A DNA stretch of 64,000 nucleotides from Artemia franciscana (taxonomy: Eukaryota > Arthropoda > Branchiopoda > Anostraca > Artemiidae). A model generated the notes under the pieces. The model saw only the letters and a list, made by a program, of their open reading frames with translations, ran no database searches and had not been told where the DNA came from. The position numbers and the translations under genes are program-made. The DNA is taken from contig NC_088873.1 of the NCBI RefSeq assembly GCF_032884065.1, positions 1,178,001 to 1,242,000 of the forward strand, in the 5' to 3' direction. Below, in pieces: positions 24,691-36,064 of the stretch. Every line of letters begins with the position of its first letter. The stretch's first letter is position 1.

Positions 24691-25690
24691 TGGAATGATT
24701 AAAGTGCAGCTACCACCTCCCTCCCCCCACACATCGTGTTTTCCGGAACTACATCCAATATAAATATTGAGACACTCCTTTTATTAAAAACAGTCCTAAG
24801 ATCATATAACAAGGCTTTTGGGGTTTATTAAATCACTAGACCCTGTAGGTGAGTATTGGAAGTTATGCCCCTGGGGCATCTAAGGTTGGAATGGAAGGGA
24901 TGGTTTTACATACTTGAGAGGTGGCTCATTTGCTTCAGTTGGAAGTTCTAGTTCCCTTTTAAGAGTCAAAACTGATGGAGGTGAACTAGCCCCCCGCCCA
25001 ATACCCTTCTGTTCAGCAGACGCAAATATCACAGTAACGGTTTATATTAATAAGTTAAGCCTTTGGGGTAAATCGTGGCAGATCTTGAATTAGTCAAAAG
25101 AAAATATGCGTATACTTTTAATGCTACTTCTACGGTCACTAAGCTACTAGAGCCTGGGGATCAGGATTGTAGGTTATGTCCCTGGGGCATTTAAGGTTCT
25201 TATGGAAGGGATGGTTGCATAAACTTTAAATGTAACTCATTTGGTTGAAATTAGTAGTTCTAGTTCCCTTTTAAGAATCAAAAATTATTGAGGTCAACTA
25301 TCACCCCCCCAACTACTGCTCTTTTAACCAACTGCAAATATCATAATAACGACTTACATTTTTAGATTAGACACTTCAGGGTAAGTTGTGGAAGATTTTG
25401 GCCTAGCCAGAAGACACTGTGTACTTTTAATACTACTCCTACGGTTACTGTAACTAATGACACTAAGGGTCTTAGGTTGAAACGTTTAGGGGGAGCTTTA
25501 ATTAAACAAAAAAGCTATAAGCATGCAAGTATTAAAAGGCCACATAAATAATATTATAGGCAGCGCTGCTCTACCATAGCCAGCAATATCATTTATATTT
25601 TAAAGATGCTAATTTGATTGGAAATTCAGAGCTCTAGTACTCTTTTTAAGAGTCAAAAGTTTTTGGAGTGCAATCAACTCTCCTCTTTTG
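24691..25690 (-). repeat. Array of ~275-bp-type units, reverse orientation (second)
   Basis: Reverse-orientation landmarks (GGCTCATTTGCTTCAG...AGTTCTAGTTCCC and relatives) lie at about 24,930, 25,227 and 25,612, with an older partial unit at 24,700. The last unit is interrupted at its GATGCA/AAAATTTT point by the 43-bp minisatellite. Confidence 0.65.
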
Positions 25691-26365
25691 CTCATAATTT
25701 TCCAATTATGATTCTGATGCACTTCCAATTATGATGCACTTCCAATCAAAATTTTAATTATGCACTTGCATTTATGATGCACTTCCAATCAAAATTTTAA
25801 TTATACACTTCCAATTATCCAAGCACTTCCAATCAAAATTTTAATTATGCACTTCCAATTATGATGCACTTCCAATCAAAATTTTGATTATGCACTTCCA
25901 ATTATGATGCACTTCCAATCAAAATTTTAATTATGCACTTCCAATTATGATGCACTTCTAATCAAAATTTTAATTATGCACTTCCAATTATGATGCACTT
26001 CCAATCAAAATTTTGATTATGCACTTCCAATTATGATGCACTTCCAATCAAAATTTTAATTATGCACTTCCAATTATGATGCACTTCCAATCAAAATTTT
26101 GATTATGCACTTCCAATTATGATGCACTTCTAATCAAAATTTTAATTATGCACTTCCAATTATGATGCACTTCTAATCAAAATTTTAATTATGCACTTCC
26201 AATTATCCAAGCACTTCCAATCAAAATTTTAATTATGCACTTCCAATTATCCAAGCACTTCCAATCAAAATTTTAATTATGCACTTCCGATTATGATGCA
26301 CTTCCAATCAAAATTTTAATTATGCACTTCCAATTATCCAAACACTTCCAATCAAAATTTTAAGA
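25691..26365. repeat. 43-bp minisatellite, about 15 copies
   Basis: Tandem unit of 43 bp combining GCACTTCCAATTATGAT and GCACTTCCAATCAAAATTTTAATTAT. Copies differ by single bases (AATT/GATT) or by a TCCAA variant replacing TGATG. The last copy continues into AAAATTTTAAGACAGCCATTTTGTT, which is the complement of the 275-bp unit's AACAAAATGGCT...AAAATTTT, so the minisatellite was amplified from inside such a unit. Spacing is uniform with no unique spacers, so it is not a CRISPR array. Confidence 0.93.
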
Positions 26366-26387
26366 CAGCCATTTTGTTAAGTAATAA

Positions 26388-28082
26388 ATTTAAAAAAAAA
26401 CAAGTTTTTTATCTGCAAGTAAGGAGCGACATTAAAACTTAAAACGAACAGAAATCATTCCGTATATGAAAGGGGTTGTCCCCTCCTCAATTCCCCGTTT
26501 TTTACACTAAAGTTTGACTCTTTCTCATAGCTCTACTTTTTAAAACAATAAGAAACTTTAGCGTAAAGAGCGGCGTTGGGGGGGGACAGCCTGTTTCATA
26601 TATGGAATAATTTCTGTTCGTTTTAAGTTTTAATGTCGCTCCTTACTTGCAGTTAAAAAAACGTGTTTTTTTATTTAATTTCTGAACATTTTTTAATTAA
26701 TGCATGTTTTGATTTTGGTTCACCGCATATGAATAATTAAAACGCAATTTGCAGATTAATCTTTTTTTGGCTAAATGGCTTTCTCGTAGTTTTGATCGGA
26801 CGATTTTGATATAAAAAGGGGCGGGGAAGGAGGCCTTGTTGCCCTCCAATTTTTGGTTCCTTAAAAAGTCAACTAGAACTTTTTATTTTTTTTTACAAAC
26901 GTTTTATTATTAATAAACATACGCAACTTACAAATTAACTTACGTAACGAACTTCTATATTTGTATATTTTCATTACATATATGAGAGGGTTCTCCCCTC
27001 GTCAATACCCCGCTCTTTACTCTAAAGGATTGAATTTTGTCCCAATTCTTTAAGAATGACCCATGAATCACAAAGGCCGTAGAATAAATAGTGGAAATTA
27101 CTAAGAATACTTTAGCGTAAAGAGCGAGGTATTGTGGAGGAGACAAAACCCCTTATAGATGGAATAATTTCTGTTCGTTTTATTTTTGAGTGGTGCTCCT
27201 TACTTCCAGCTGAAAAACAATTTTTTATTTATCTTCTCATTCTTTTTTTTAAATAATATTAGAAAATCCTGCGCCTCCTTCATGGAAATTATCTTTCCTC
27301 ATGATAGATTCCACCATGAAAAGATCCTCCCATTTAATCTCCTTCTCCCAACCCCCTTCAACGCGAAAAAGTCCCCCTGAAAATGTCTGTACACTTCCCA
27401 ATAACCATTACTATATGTAAACAATGGTCAAAGTTTGTAACTTACAGCCCCTCCCCCGAGGACTGTGGGGTATTAAGTCGACCCGAAAGACATAACTATG
27501 AGGTTTTTTGATTTTACTGAACAAAATGGCTATCTCAAAATTTTGATACCGTTTGATACCGACTTTGGGAAAAAATGAACGTAAGAGGGGGCCTAGGTGC
27601 CCTCCAATATTTTGGTTCACTTAAAAAGGGCACTAGAACTTTTAATTTCTCTTTAGAATAAGCCCTCTTGCAACATTCTAGGACCACTGGGTCAATAAAA
27701 TCAGCAAAAAACAAATGAACACGCATCAGTGATCTGCCTTTTGACAAAAAAAATACAAATTCCATATTTTTGTAGATAGGAGCTTGAGACTTCTACAGTA
27801 GGGTTCTCTGATACGCTGATTCTGACAGTGTGATTTTCATCGAGATTCTATGACTTTTAAGGGTATGTTCCCTCCTATTTTCTAAAATAAGGCAAATTTT
27901 CTCAGATTCGTAACTTTTGATGAGCAAGACTAAACTTGAAAAACTTATATATTTAAAATAATCATTAGAATGCGATTCTTTTGATGTAAATATTGGTATT
28001 AAAATTCTATTTCTTTGAGTTTCAGTTACTATTGAGCCGGGTCGCTCCTTACTACAGTTCGTTACCACAAACTGTTGGATAG
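26388..28082 (+). mobile_element. Repeat family A, copy 3 (long form)
   Basis: Left end AAAACAAGTTTTTTATCTGCAA / GTAAGGAGCGACATTAAAAC; right end GGGTCGCTCCTTACTACAG...CTGTTGGAT. After the usual head palindrome (26,388-26,690) it carries an additional module (about 26,690-27,190). That module contains TGCATGTTTTGATTTTGG, a second GTTCTCCCCTCGTCAATACC palindrome and another TGCTCCTTACTTCCAG. It is shared with copy 4 but missing from copies 1, 2 and 5. The body with GGACCACTGGGTC follows. No coding capacity. Confidence 0.75.
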
Positions 28083-28590
28083 CTGAACTTGTAACCGTAT
28101 CTTTGGTCAACCCCCCCCCAGCTATGCAATTTACTCACTTTGCTTAAAAACCAAATGTTGCTTTAAGACAAAATCAAAACGCACTGTATGCATGCTGGCT
28201 GCAACTAATACATCTTATCAATGTCCCAAGAATCTGAAAATATTAAGTTCAAACATTCAGAGCTACTTCTATTACTACTTCTTTTCTTAAAATTTAACTA
28301 AATCAAAAGAGTGTATGTGTATCGAAGCTCTCAAAGAGCATGGATAGAATATTTTGGCAAAGGTATTAAGTTCCATTTTTCAGGTCAACTTGAGAAGGTA
28401 TGAAACTAAATAAAACACTATCATTTGTATCCGGATTTTCAAAAAGGTGTATGTTGTCAAAAATTGTTGAAAAAGTTCCTCCAGCGTGCATATAGCAGGC
28501 CAAACTATGAATTCTTAAAAAAAAACCGAAAAGGTTTAAACTTTTTTTCTTCCCTGAAAAACACTTTAAATATAAAACAAACAGAAATTA
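28083..28590. other. No gene recognised
   Basis: AT-rich spacer with a CCCCCCCCC run near 28,112. No reading frame with recognisable content. Confidence 0.5.
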
Positions 28591-28594
28591 ATTA

Positions 28595-29245
28595 AAAAGA
28601 AACGTTATACACAAAATTAGTTTTTTCAAAGAAAAGTAAGGAACTCCATTAAACTAAAGATGAGCGAAACTTTGGTAAAGATGACCAAATAATCTAACAA
28701 GCGTAAAATACCACAAATCAACATCAATATATAAGTGTAACCCATAACGAACAGAAACTACAAGAAATAACCGAGTAAAACTCAAAATGAACAGAAATTG
28801 ACATGAGTGGGGCGAAACCTATACGCCTTCTCAAGGTCGGGACATAATTTGCACTTGACTGAAAAATTCTTTAATATTTTCACTCTTATAACTTTAATAA
28901 ATCAAATATTATGAATATTTCAAGAAATAAATATCAGCATATGTAACAATGCACATTCACTTGTTTTTTTTTTAAGTGCAAGTTATGTTCTGGTCTTTGG
29001 AAGGCAAAGGGATTTTGACCCCTACTCATGTTAATTTCTGCTCGTTCTTTATTTTGACTCGGTTATTTATTGTAATTTCTGCTCGTCTTGGGTTTCATAT
29101 ATTTAATGAGTGTGATTGGTGGTAGTCCTATGTTTTGTGGATCATTTGATTCTAGTTTTGCTTATTTTTACTTTAAAGGAGTTCTTTACTTTTTCTTTGA
29201 AAAACTTATCTAGTGGAAACGGTATTTTTTCTAATTAATGTCAAT
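28595..29245. mobile_element. Inverted-repeat element, family B
   Basis: The left arm (about 28,595-28,862) and the reverse complement of the right arm (about 28,977-29,245) match through TTTTTCAAAGAAAAAGTAA, ATGAACAGAAATT / GAGCAGAAATTA, AATAACCGAGT, ATGAGTGGGG / ATGAGTAGGGG and TAATTTGCACTT. About 115 bp separate the arms. The outer end (TTTTTTCAAAGAAAAGTAAGGAACTCC) resembles the head of family A. A non-autonomous foldback or MITE-like element without coding sequence. Confidence 0.75.
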
Positions 29246-29249
29246 AAAA

Positions 29250-29480
29250 AATGAATAGAAACTAATTTAAAAAACTTTTCCGTAAAAATATTTCCATTAA
29301 GCCAATAATGGGTAAAAATAAATTCGTACCACCAATAAATTAATTAAACCCAAAATCAACAGAAATTACAATAAATAACCGAGTCAAACTCAAAATGGGC
29401 AAAAATTAAAATGAGTAGGGCTGACAACCCCTACGCTTTCTAAATACCAGAAAATAATTTGCATATAACTGAATATAAAA
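29250..29480 (+). repeat. Partial arm of family B
   Basis: A further copy of the left arm (AATCAACAGAAATTACAATAAATAACCGAGTC region, then GAGTAGGG and ATAATTTGCATATAACTG). It follows directly after the inverted pair in the plus orientation. Confidence 0.65.
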
Positions 29481-29781
29481 TACATTTTAAGTGTTTTAGC
29501 TTTTTTGACTTTAACAAATAAATAAGCATGAAGACCTAAAGGATTAAATATCAGAATATGTATATTAAACTGACAATCTACGGTTATTATTGGTTTTTAT
29601 GGCACTTGGTATTAACCAAGTGACATATATGATTAATTTCTTTTGTAGTTAGATTAGGTACTTTTTGCGTTGAATTCTGTTTTTTGTGCGTGTTCGTACT
29701 GTTGTTAATTTCCATGCTTGTTTGTTATTTATTTATATTTTTGTGTGTATATGGCCCACGGGTTTTTGAAATACACTTATC

Positions 29782-31560
29782 TATCTATCTATCTATAGCA
29801 ATCGCAAATTCTGTCGGTCTGTCGGTCCCGGTTTTGCTATTTTAGGCACTTCCAGGTAAGCTAGGACGATTAAATTTGGCAAGCGTATCAGGGCCCGAAC
29901 CAGATTAAATTAGAAGTAGTTGTTTTCCCGATTTCACCATCTGTGGGGGAGTGGGGGGCCCGTTAATTCGGAAAAATAGAAAAATTGAAGTATTTTTAAC
30001 TTACGAACGGTTGATCAGATCTCAATGAAATTTGATGTTTGGAAGGATATCGTGTCTCAGAGCTGTTATTTTAAATCCCGACCGAATCTGGTGACATTGG
30101 GGGGGGGGGGGGATTGGGAGGGGGAAACCTAAAACTTAGAAAACAATTAGAGTGGAGGGATCGGGATAAAACTTGGTGGGAAAAATAAGCAAAAGTCCTA
30201 GATACATGATTGACATAACCGGAACGGATCCGCTCTCTTTGGGATAGTTGGGGGGGGGGGGTTAATTCTGAAAAATAAGAAAAAAATGAGGTATTTTTAA
30301 CTTACGAACTGGTGATCGGATCTCAATGACATTTGATATTTAGAAGGATATCGTGTCTCAAAGCTCTTTTTTTAAGTCCCAACCGGATCTGGTGACATTG
30401 GGGGGAGTTTGGGGTGAGGGAGCCTAAAATCATGGAAAACGCTTAGATTGGAGGGATCGGGATGAAACTTGGTGGGAAAAATAAGCAGAAGTCTTAGATA
30501 TTTTATTTACATAATTGGAACGGATCCGCTCTATTGGGGGGGGGGGTAGTTAATTCTGAAAAACTAGAAAAAATGACGTATCTTTAACTTACGAAGGAGT
30601 GATCGGATCTTCATGAAACTTCGTATTTAGAAGGATCTCGTGACTCAGATCTCTTATTTTAAATCTCAACCGGATCCAGCGTAATTGGGGGGGGGAATTT
30701 GAGGGGAACCGGAAATCTTAGAAAATACTTAAAGCGGTGAGATCAGGATGAAACTGGATGGGAAGAATAAAAACCTGTCTAAGACACGTGACTGACATAA
30801 TCGGACCGGATCTACTCTCTTTGGTGGAGTTGAGGGGGGGGGGGGTAATTTTGAAAATTGAGGTATTTGTAACTTACGTAAGGGTGACCAGATCTTAATG
30901 AAATTTGATATTTAGAAGGGTCTTGCGCTTTAAAGCTCTAGTTTTAAATTCAGACCAGATCCTGTGACATTGGGGGGACTTGGAGGGGAAAACCGGAATT
31001 CTTGGAAAACGTGAAAATTGGGATATTTTTATTTTACGAATAGGTGATCGGATCTTAATGAAATTTGATATTTAGAAGGAATTCATGTCTCAGAGCTCAC
31101 ATTTCAAATCCCGACCAGATCTTTTGACATTGGGGGGAGTTGGAGGGGGGAATTTCGGAAAACCCTTGGAGTAGAGGAATCGGGCTGAAGCTTGGTGGTT
31201 AGAATAAGCAAATGTCCTTGATACGTGATTGACGGAACCGTACTGGATTCGTTCTCTTTGGGGGAGTTGGGGGAAGGGGTTCCGTAATTTGGCGAGTTTG
31301 GTGCTTCTGGACGTGCTAGGACGATGAAAATTCGTAGGCGTGTCAGGGGGCTGCACAAATTGACTTGATAAAGTCGTTTTCCCAGATTCGACCATCTGGG
31401 GGGCTAAAGGGAGAGGAAAAATTAGAAAAAATTAGGTATTTATAACATAAGAGCGGGTGATCGGATATTAATGAATTTTGATGTTTAGGAGGACATCGTG
31501 ACTCAGAGCTTTATTTTAAATACTGACCGGCATTCAGCCTCTTATTTTCCTTTTAAATCA
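29782..31560 (+). repeat. ~290-bp G-rich tandem array, about 5-6 units
   Basis: Opens with five TCTA units and GTCGGTCTGTCGGTCCCGG. Then TATTTTTAACTTACGAA and variants recur at about 29,993, 30,292, 30,582, 30,864, 31,024 and 31,434. Each unit has GATCGGATC, AATGAAATTTGATATTTAG, TCTCAGAGCTC, GACATTGGGGGG, GGAGGGATCGGGATGAAAC and GAACGGATCCGCTC. The spacing is near 290 bp apart from one short and one long unit. G-runs of up to 14 occur in every unit. No coding capacity. Confidence 0.85.
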
Positions 31561-32059
31561 ATCTATTGATTCATAGAATTTTGCTAGAGCTCATACCATA
31601 TGATCTCTTGGCTCTTAGCTCTTCTTGCCTCGTCAAAAGTGCCATATGAGCTCTTAGCTCTTGTTTTTTTTAGCAAAATGCAAATTATGTTTGGGTCTTG
31701 AGAAGGCACAGTGGTTGTAAGCCCAACTCGTTTTAATTTCTGCCAAAGCCAACTATGCTTTCAAAGGAGACAATCCTTCTTAAACTTTTTCTGGCCATAT
31801 GTTTTTAGCATAATTTTGATGATTTTCACCCACATTTTTCTTTTTTTTTTTTTTTTTTTTTAATTGGCGGCGTCTATTGCCAAATATTGCAGAATTTATT
31901 ATGGAACCTTTTTCAACAAAAATGGATTCGCGAGGGTTTTTTTCTAAGCTTTTAACATAATTGTGGCGTAAAAATTCCTCTTTATTTCTTTCCTTTGGAC
32001 TTCTCAACGAAACTTAAAAAGAACATGACTCAAAAAACCTCAAATTTAGAAAACCCAAT
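31561..32059. repeat. End of the array; reversed family B piece
   Basis: A CTCTTGGCTCTTAGCTCTTCTTGCC / AGCTCTTAGCTCTTG repeat (31,590-31,660), then a reversed partial family B arm (about 31,675-31,790) containing GCAAATTATGTTTGGGTC and TTTTAATTTCTGCC, then a T-run (31,841-31,861). No gene seen. Confidence 0.5.
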
Positions 32060-32345
32060 TCTCAGAAGGGAGGGGGGTTCCCAGGGGAGGGGGTATTTCT
32101 CGGGAGGAAGATGAGGTTATTTTCCGTGGAGGGAGTATTTTCCATGAGGGAGCATTTTCTGGGGAGTTATTTTCTAAGGAGTATTTTCCGGGAGTGGGGG
32201 GTATTTTCCGCAGTGGGATATATTTTCTGCGGGAGGGGGTATTTATCGGGATTTTTTATCCAAGAGGGCCATTTTCTGAGGGGGATTTTCCGGGGGAATT
32301 TCCATGGGGGGAATATTTCACTGGGGGCGATTATACACCTGGAAC
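32060..32345 (-). repeat. GGGGTATTTTCC degenerate tandem repeat (family C, reverse)
   Basis: Units such as GGGAGTATTTTCC, GGGGGTATTTTCCG and GGGGGTATTT; reverse complement of the repeat at 19,166-19,380. The glycine/phenylalanine-rich frames are artefacts. Confidence 0.8.
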
Positions 32346-32816
32346 ATGGAGGTTTTTTATGTTTTTTTGGTTCATGACAGGTTCTATTTGCTACCTACAA
32401 TTTCGTATGACCATAGATCCCTCTTTTTGAGTTGCTGTTTTTTGGTGTTCCATTTATCTTAGGTGTTTGTAATGACAGGTAATGTCAAAACCTCATTCTA
32501 GTGCCTTTCTGTTCAAATGATGAATGTAGTAACAGACTTATTTTTTCTCACCAAAATATAACTTTCACCACAAACTGAACCTGATAGCTTCCTTGAGTTC
32601 AATCCAGCCTCACAGGGACCACTCCTATTGACAGGGCATCAACTAGGACTTTATACAACGGTTAATCTACTACTGTTCTGAACTGATGTGTAAAGTATAG
32701 GTGGTAAAAGTTTTCAAACCATTCCTCTTGTTGACTTCCTCTGATCGTTGTCTATCTATCGACCTTCGAGTACGACTTTCGGGGAACGAGCGCTTGTTAT
32801 TCTTCTGACATGCTCA
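32346..32816. other. No gene recognised
   Basis: Mixed sequence with no supported reading frame or repeat. Confidence 0.45.
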
Positions 32817-32930
32817 ATCAATTGCAATAGATAACTTCGAAGACCACACTGCCTTTCCATGACGAAAGTAAAACAGTTCAAAATAGGGATGAAACCTTTT
32901 TTATTGACAGTGAACAGATATAAAATTTAA

Positions 32931-32968
32931 CTGGATATTTCGAACACATATACAGTGTTCATCATCAG
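32931..32968 (-). ncRNA. Hammerhead-like core, left arm of family D
   Basis: Minus strand: CTGATGA (32,968-32,962), one extra base, GAACAC (32,960-32,955), a 7-base loop, GTGTTC (32,947-32,942), then GAAA (32,941-32,938) and TATCCAG. This gives a perfect 6-bp stem II between CUGANGA and GAAA. Relative to the textbook hammerhead there is one additional base before stem II, and I could not find a matching stem I, so activity is doubtful. Confidence 0.4.
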
Positions 32969-32998
32969 CAGCAAAATTGTTGATGATGAGTTTTACTG

Positions 32999-33036
32999 CT
33001 GATGATGAACACTGTATATGCGTTCGAAATATCCAG
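32999..33036 (+). ncRNA. Hammerhead-like core, right arm of family D
   Basis: Mirror copy of the left-arm motif: CTGATGA (32,999-33,005), GAACAC (33,007-33,012), loop, GCGTTC (33,020-33,025, one mismatch in stem II), GAAA (33,026-33,029), TATCCAG. The mismatch makes it weaker than the left-arm copy. Confidence 0.35.
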
Positions 33037-33115
33037 TTAAATTTTATATTTGTTCACTGTCAATAAAAAAGGTTTCATTCCTATTTTGAACTGTTTTACT
33101 GTCATCAATTGCAAT

Positions 33116-34589
33116 GGCCGTTCTTTCATTTCATTTGGGACTATTCATAAGATATCAGCCGTCTTCACACCTCCTCGTTTGGTAAAGAAACAGATTAACA
33201 GACCACAAATATATAAAGTCCAAGGGCCTTAGCTAGATCGGGATTTTTTTTTTCAGCTAAATTGTTCAGAAGGGATAGAACACTCTTAATTCTGAAAAGG
33301 ATAAGGGATTAGTCTGTCTTAGTCTAAACAGGGTTCGCTTCACATCCTATTCATTCAGAAGATTCCCTAAGTTCCTCATCCATGTTAGCCTATTTTAGGA
33401 AAAATAAAAAATCAATCAAAGCAATCAAAAAGATTCGTGCTGTAGTTAAAAAGACTCACGGAAATTCCGTCCTTAACAAGAGGGAAGATAAAATCGAAAA
33501 CTTCAGTCAATCGAGATTAGTTCAAGACGCTGTCAGAATTCCAATTTGATAAAGTGATTTATGTTCCTTTCAAAACTTTTAAGAGGATTGCAGCTAAAAA
33601 AATAATTAGATTTAATGGCGGGGCTTTTGTCTGACTTTCTTTTTCTTTCTGTCTTTTCTTTCATTTTTTTAATAAATCTTAATCTTTTACTGAAGGTGGT
33701 CTACCTTTCCAAAGAATAAACATCTATCGGTCAACTCCTAGATGAAGGGTTTTTGCTAAATTACAAAAGAAGTTGTGGGAGGCGAATTAAACTTTTGGGA
33801 GCAAATCAGGGGCTTAAATTATGTCCTGAAAAAAACCTTTTGAAATGTTTACCTTCACTACTTCTCGATCAAAACGGCACTGACCATTGATAACCTTGGA
33901 CTACTTTGTATTGAGGAAGAAAAAAATCAGAATGAGAGTTGAAGCAAACCCGACACTTAGGGAAAGTGGTTTGAGTATAAGAACCTTGTAACTTTCGTTC
34001 TTTTTACTATCATAAATTTTCACAGAGGGGAACAAATCAGAGACATTTAACTTTATCCCCGCTAAAAATTTGAAACAGGCACACAGGAGAACAAATCAAG
34101 TTTTATTTTAAAAACGTGGGCCTAGTTGACTTTTCTTTTTGGCCTGCTCTTACGGAATAATATCCTTACAAAATACGTCACGGGCGTAAACCAATGTTAC
34201 TAAAGCACCCTTTATACCATGGAACAATAAGAAGTAATGTGACTCAAATTCCTCTGGTTGACATGTTATATCGGCTGTAGCAATTCAAAAAGTGGTTTAT
34301 AAAAAGGTCTAAACCACAATAAAAGGTTTACTGGACTAACCAAGTACAAACCAAAACATTTGTTTGTTTTTATTTGACATTTACTAAGAAGAATTTATTT
34401 GTTAAATGAAGGCTTCCGAAAAATGACGAAAGTAATTTAACTATCGAGGTGCCATTGTGAGGTGCCATTCCAGCTGTGGCAAATGAAAAGGTGGCATTTT
34501 AGAGAATGGAGTCTCAAAGCAGACCGGAACAAACTTAAAATACATCCGACACTCTAAAAACTGGAATCTTGATATCGATAGATATATTT
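33116..34589. other. No gene recognised (1.5 kb)
   Basis: AT-rich sequence without a reading frame I can support on either strand and without clear repeats. A T/C-rich stretch lies near 33,630-33,680. Confidence 0.45.
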
Positions 34590-35290
34590 AAAAAAATCGG
34601 ATTATTATGCTGATTCCAAATATATAAGTTTCAGTAAATTAAGTCTTACAAATCAAAGGCTACGCGCCTGAGAAAATTTTTCTGATTTTCGAAAAAACAT
34701 AATGAAATTCTGCGTATCAAAGAACCCTGTTGAAGGGGTTTCAAGCTCCTTTCTGCAAAATTGTAGAATTTTTTTTATTCTTTCCCAGAAGAAAATACCA
34801 AATGAGTGTTTATTTTCTTGTTTTTTTTCTTGTTTTTTTGTTATTTTTGTTTTCCAGGGATTATCGTATCGACAAAGTGGTCCTAGAATATCGGGGGAGG
34901 GCTCATTTGAACCGAAATTAAAAGTTCTAGTGGTCGTTTTAGGTGACCAAAAATATTCTCACGCCTCTTTTTCTCAAGTTTGCAAGATCAAATTTTGAGA
35001 TAGCCATTCTTTCAACATAGTTTTTGTTTTGTTCAACATAGTCTAAGGCCAAATAACTATGCCTTTGTAGATAACACGACCTTCCCCCCTTAAAACCCTG
35101 GAGAAAGGTCTTTAAGATATAAAATTTGCCCATTGTTTCCGAATAGCATCTGTTTTGGGAAGTATGCATACATTTTTCGGGTGGGGGACGAACTTTCTGT
35201 TGGTTGTATTTTTCATGGAAAGAATTTTCCATGGGAGAGAACTTTCTAAGGCGTAAATTTTTCATGGAAAATTTTACACTGGGGAATTTG
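34590..35290 (-). mobile_element. Repeat family A, reversed truncated copy
   Basis: On the plus strand it reads as the complement of the family A body: ATATATAAGTTTCAG, GCGCCTGAGAAAATTT, GTATCAAAGAACCCTG, TTTCAAGCTCCT, CCAGGGATTATCGTATCGAC, GTGGTCCTAGAAT, AAAGTTCTAGTGG, AAATTTTGAGATAGCCATT, and CATGGAAAGAATTTTCC. It lacks both the far terminus and the palindromic head. The small frames within it are artefacts. Confidence 0.72.
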
Positions 35291-35662
35291 CCAAGATTCC
35301 TAAACGAAATTTTTCTTGTTTTCTCTTTGCCGCCTGAATTTTACGCGTGAAGATATTAAGGAAAATTGTTCGTGGTAAATTTTCACCAGGATTGAATTGT
35401 CTACAGGATAAATCCCAGGAGAAGATGTGGAGCCAAATTTCTTGCATTATTTTCAGGATTCAACATTTTTATTAAATATAACTCATGTGGGCTTGACGAC
35501 CGGTTACAAACAAAGCACAAATATGCTTAAAAAGCGCAACCAGTAAACAATTACTAAATTATACAACTAACCAAATCATCACTGAAATAAACACAAATAA
35601 AGAATAATAAAAGACAGATGTTAATAATAATTACAGAATAATAACTTGATATTATTATTGAC
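35291..35662. other. No gene recognised
   Basis: AT-rich spacer between the reversed family A copy and the (AT)n run. It contains ACAAATAAAGAATAATAAAAG but nothing that supports a gene. Confidence 0.45.
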
Positions 35663-35802
<140 letters not shown>

Positions 35803-35855
35803 GAGAGAATAATGAGGACTTTTTCCCCAAGACAGCGAACGAACAAAGGCTATTT

Positions 35856-35891
35856 GAATATTTTAGCCCTATATCTAAGGGCCGTCTTCAG
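35856..35891 (-). ncRNA. Degenerate hammerhead-like core in the Penelope-like 3' tail
   Basis: Minus strand: CTGAAGA, one extra C, GGCCCT, a short loop, AGGGCT, then AAAATATTC. This is CUGANGA, stem II (GGCCCT/AGGGC with one changed pair) and a mutated GAAA (AAAA). The layout, including the extra base before stem II, is the same as in family D. Confidence 0.35.
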
Positions 35892-36064
35892 CAAAGAAAA
35901 TAACAAACAACAACGCACTTACAATAAAAGTTCTAGGTTAAAATACAGTTTTTAAAATAGCCAAGGCATCATCACTTCCTAACGAAAGGTTCAGCCAAGA
36001 CTGTGTGATAAAAGCTAACATTTTACAAGCTAAAAAGGTTCATTCATTTCACTAATTGTATTTA

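Larger units (their letters stand above)
32829..33103. mobile_element. Palindromic family D element with flanking 12-bp direct repeat
   Basis: About 275 bp. The left arm (about 32,868-32,968) and right arm (about 32,999-33,102) are near-perfect inverted copies around a 30-bp centre. The 12-mer ATCAATTGCAAT flanks the element on both sides (32,817-32,828 and 33,104-33,115) and looks like a target-site duplication. Each arm carries a hammerhead-like core. No coding sequence. A second, more diverged member lies in an intron of the exosome gene (55,712-56,335). It could be an inverted pair of Penelope-type terminal fragments. Confidence 0.75.

Noticed and set aside
25691..26365. CRISPR-like regular repeats
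   Set aside because: The whole 43-bp unit repeats with no unique spacers, in an animal genome; it is a minisatellite.
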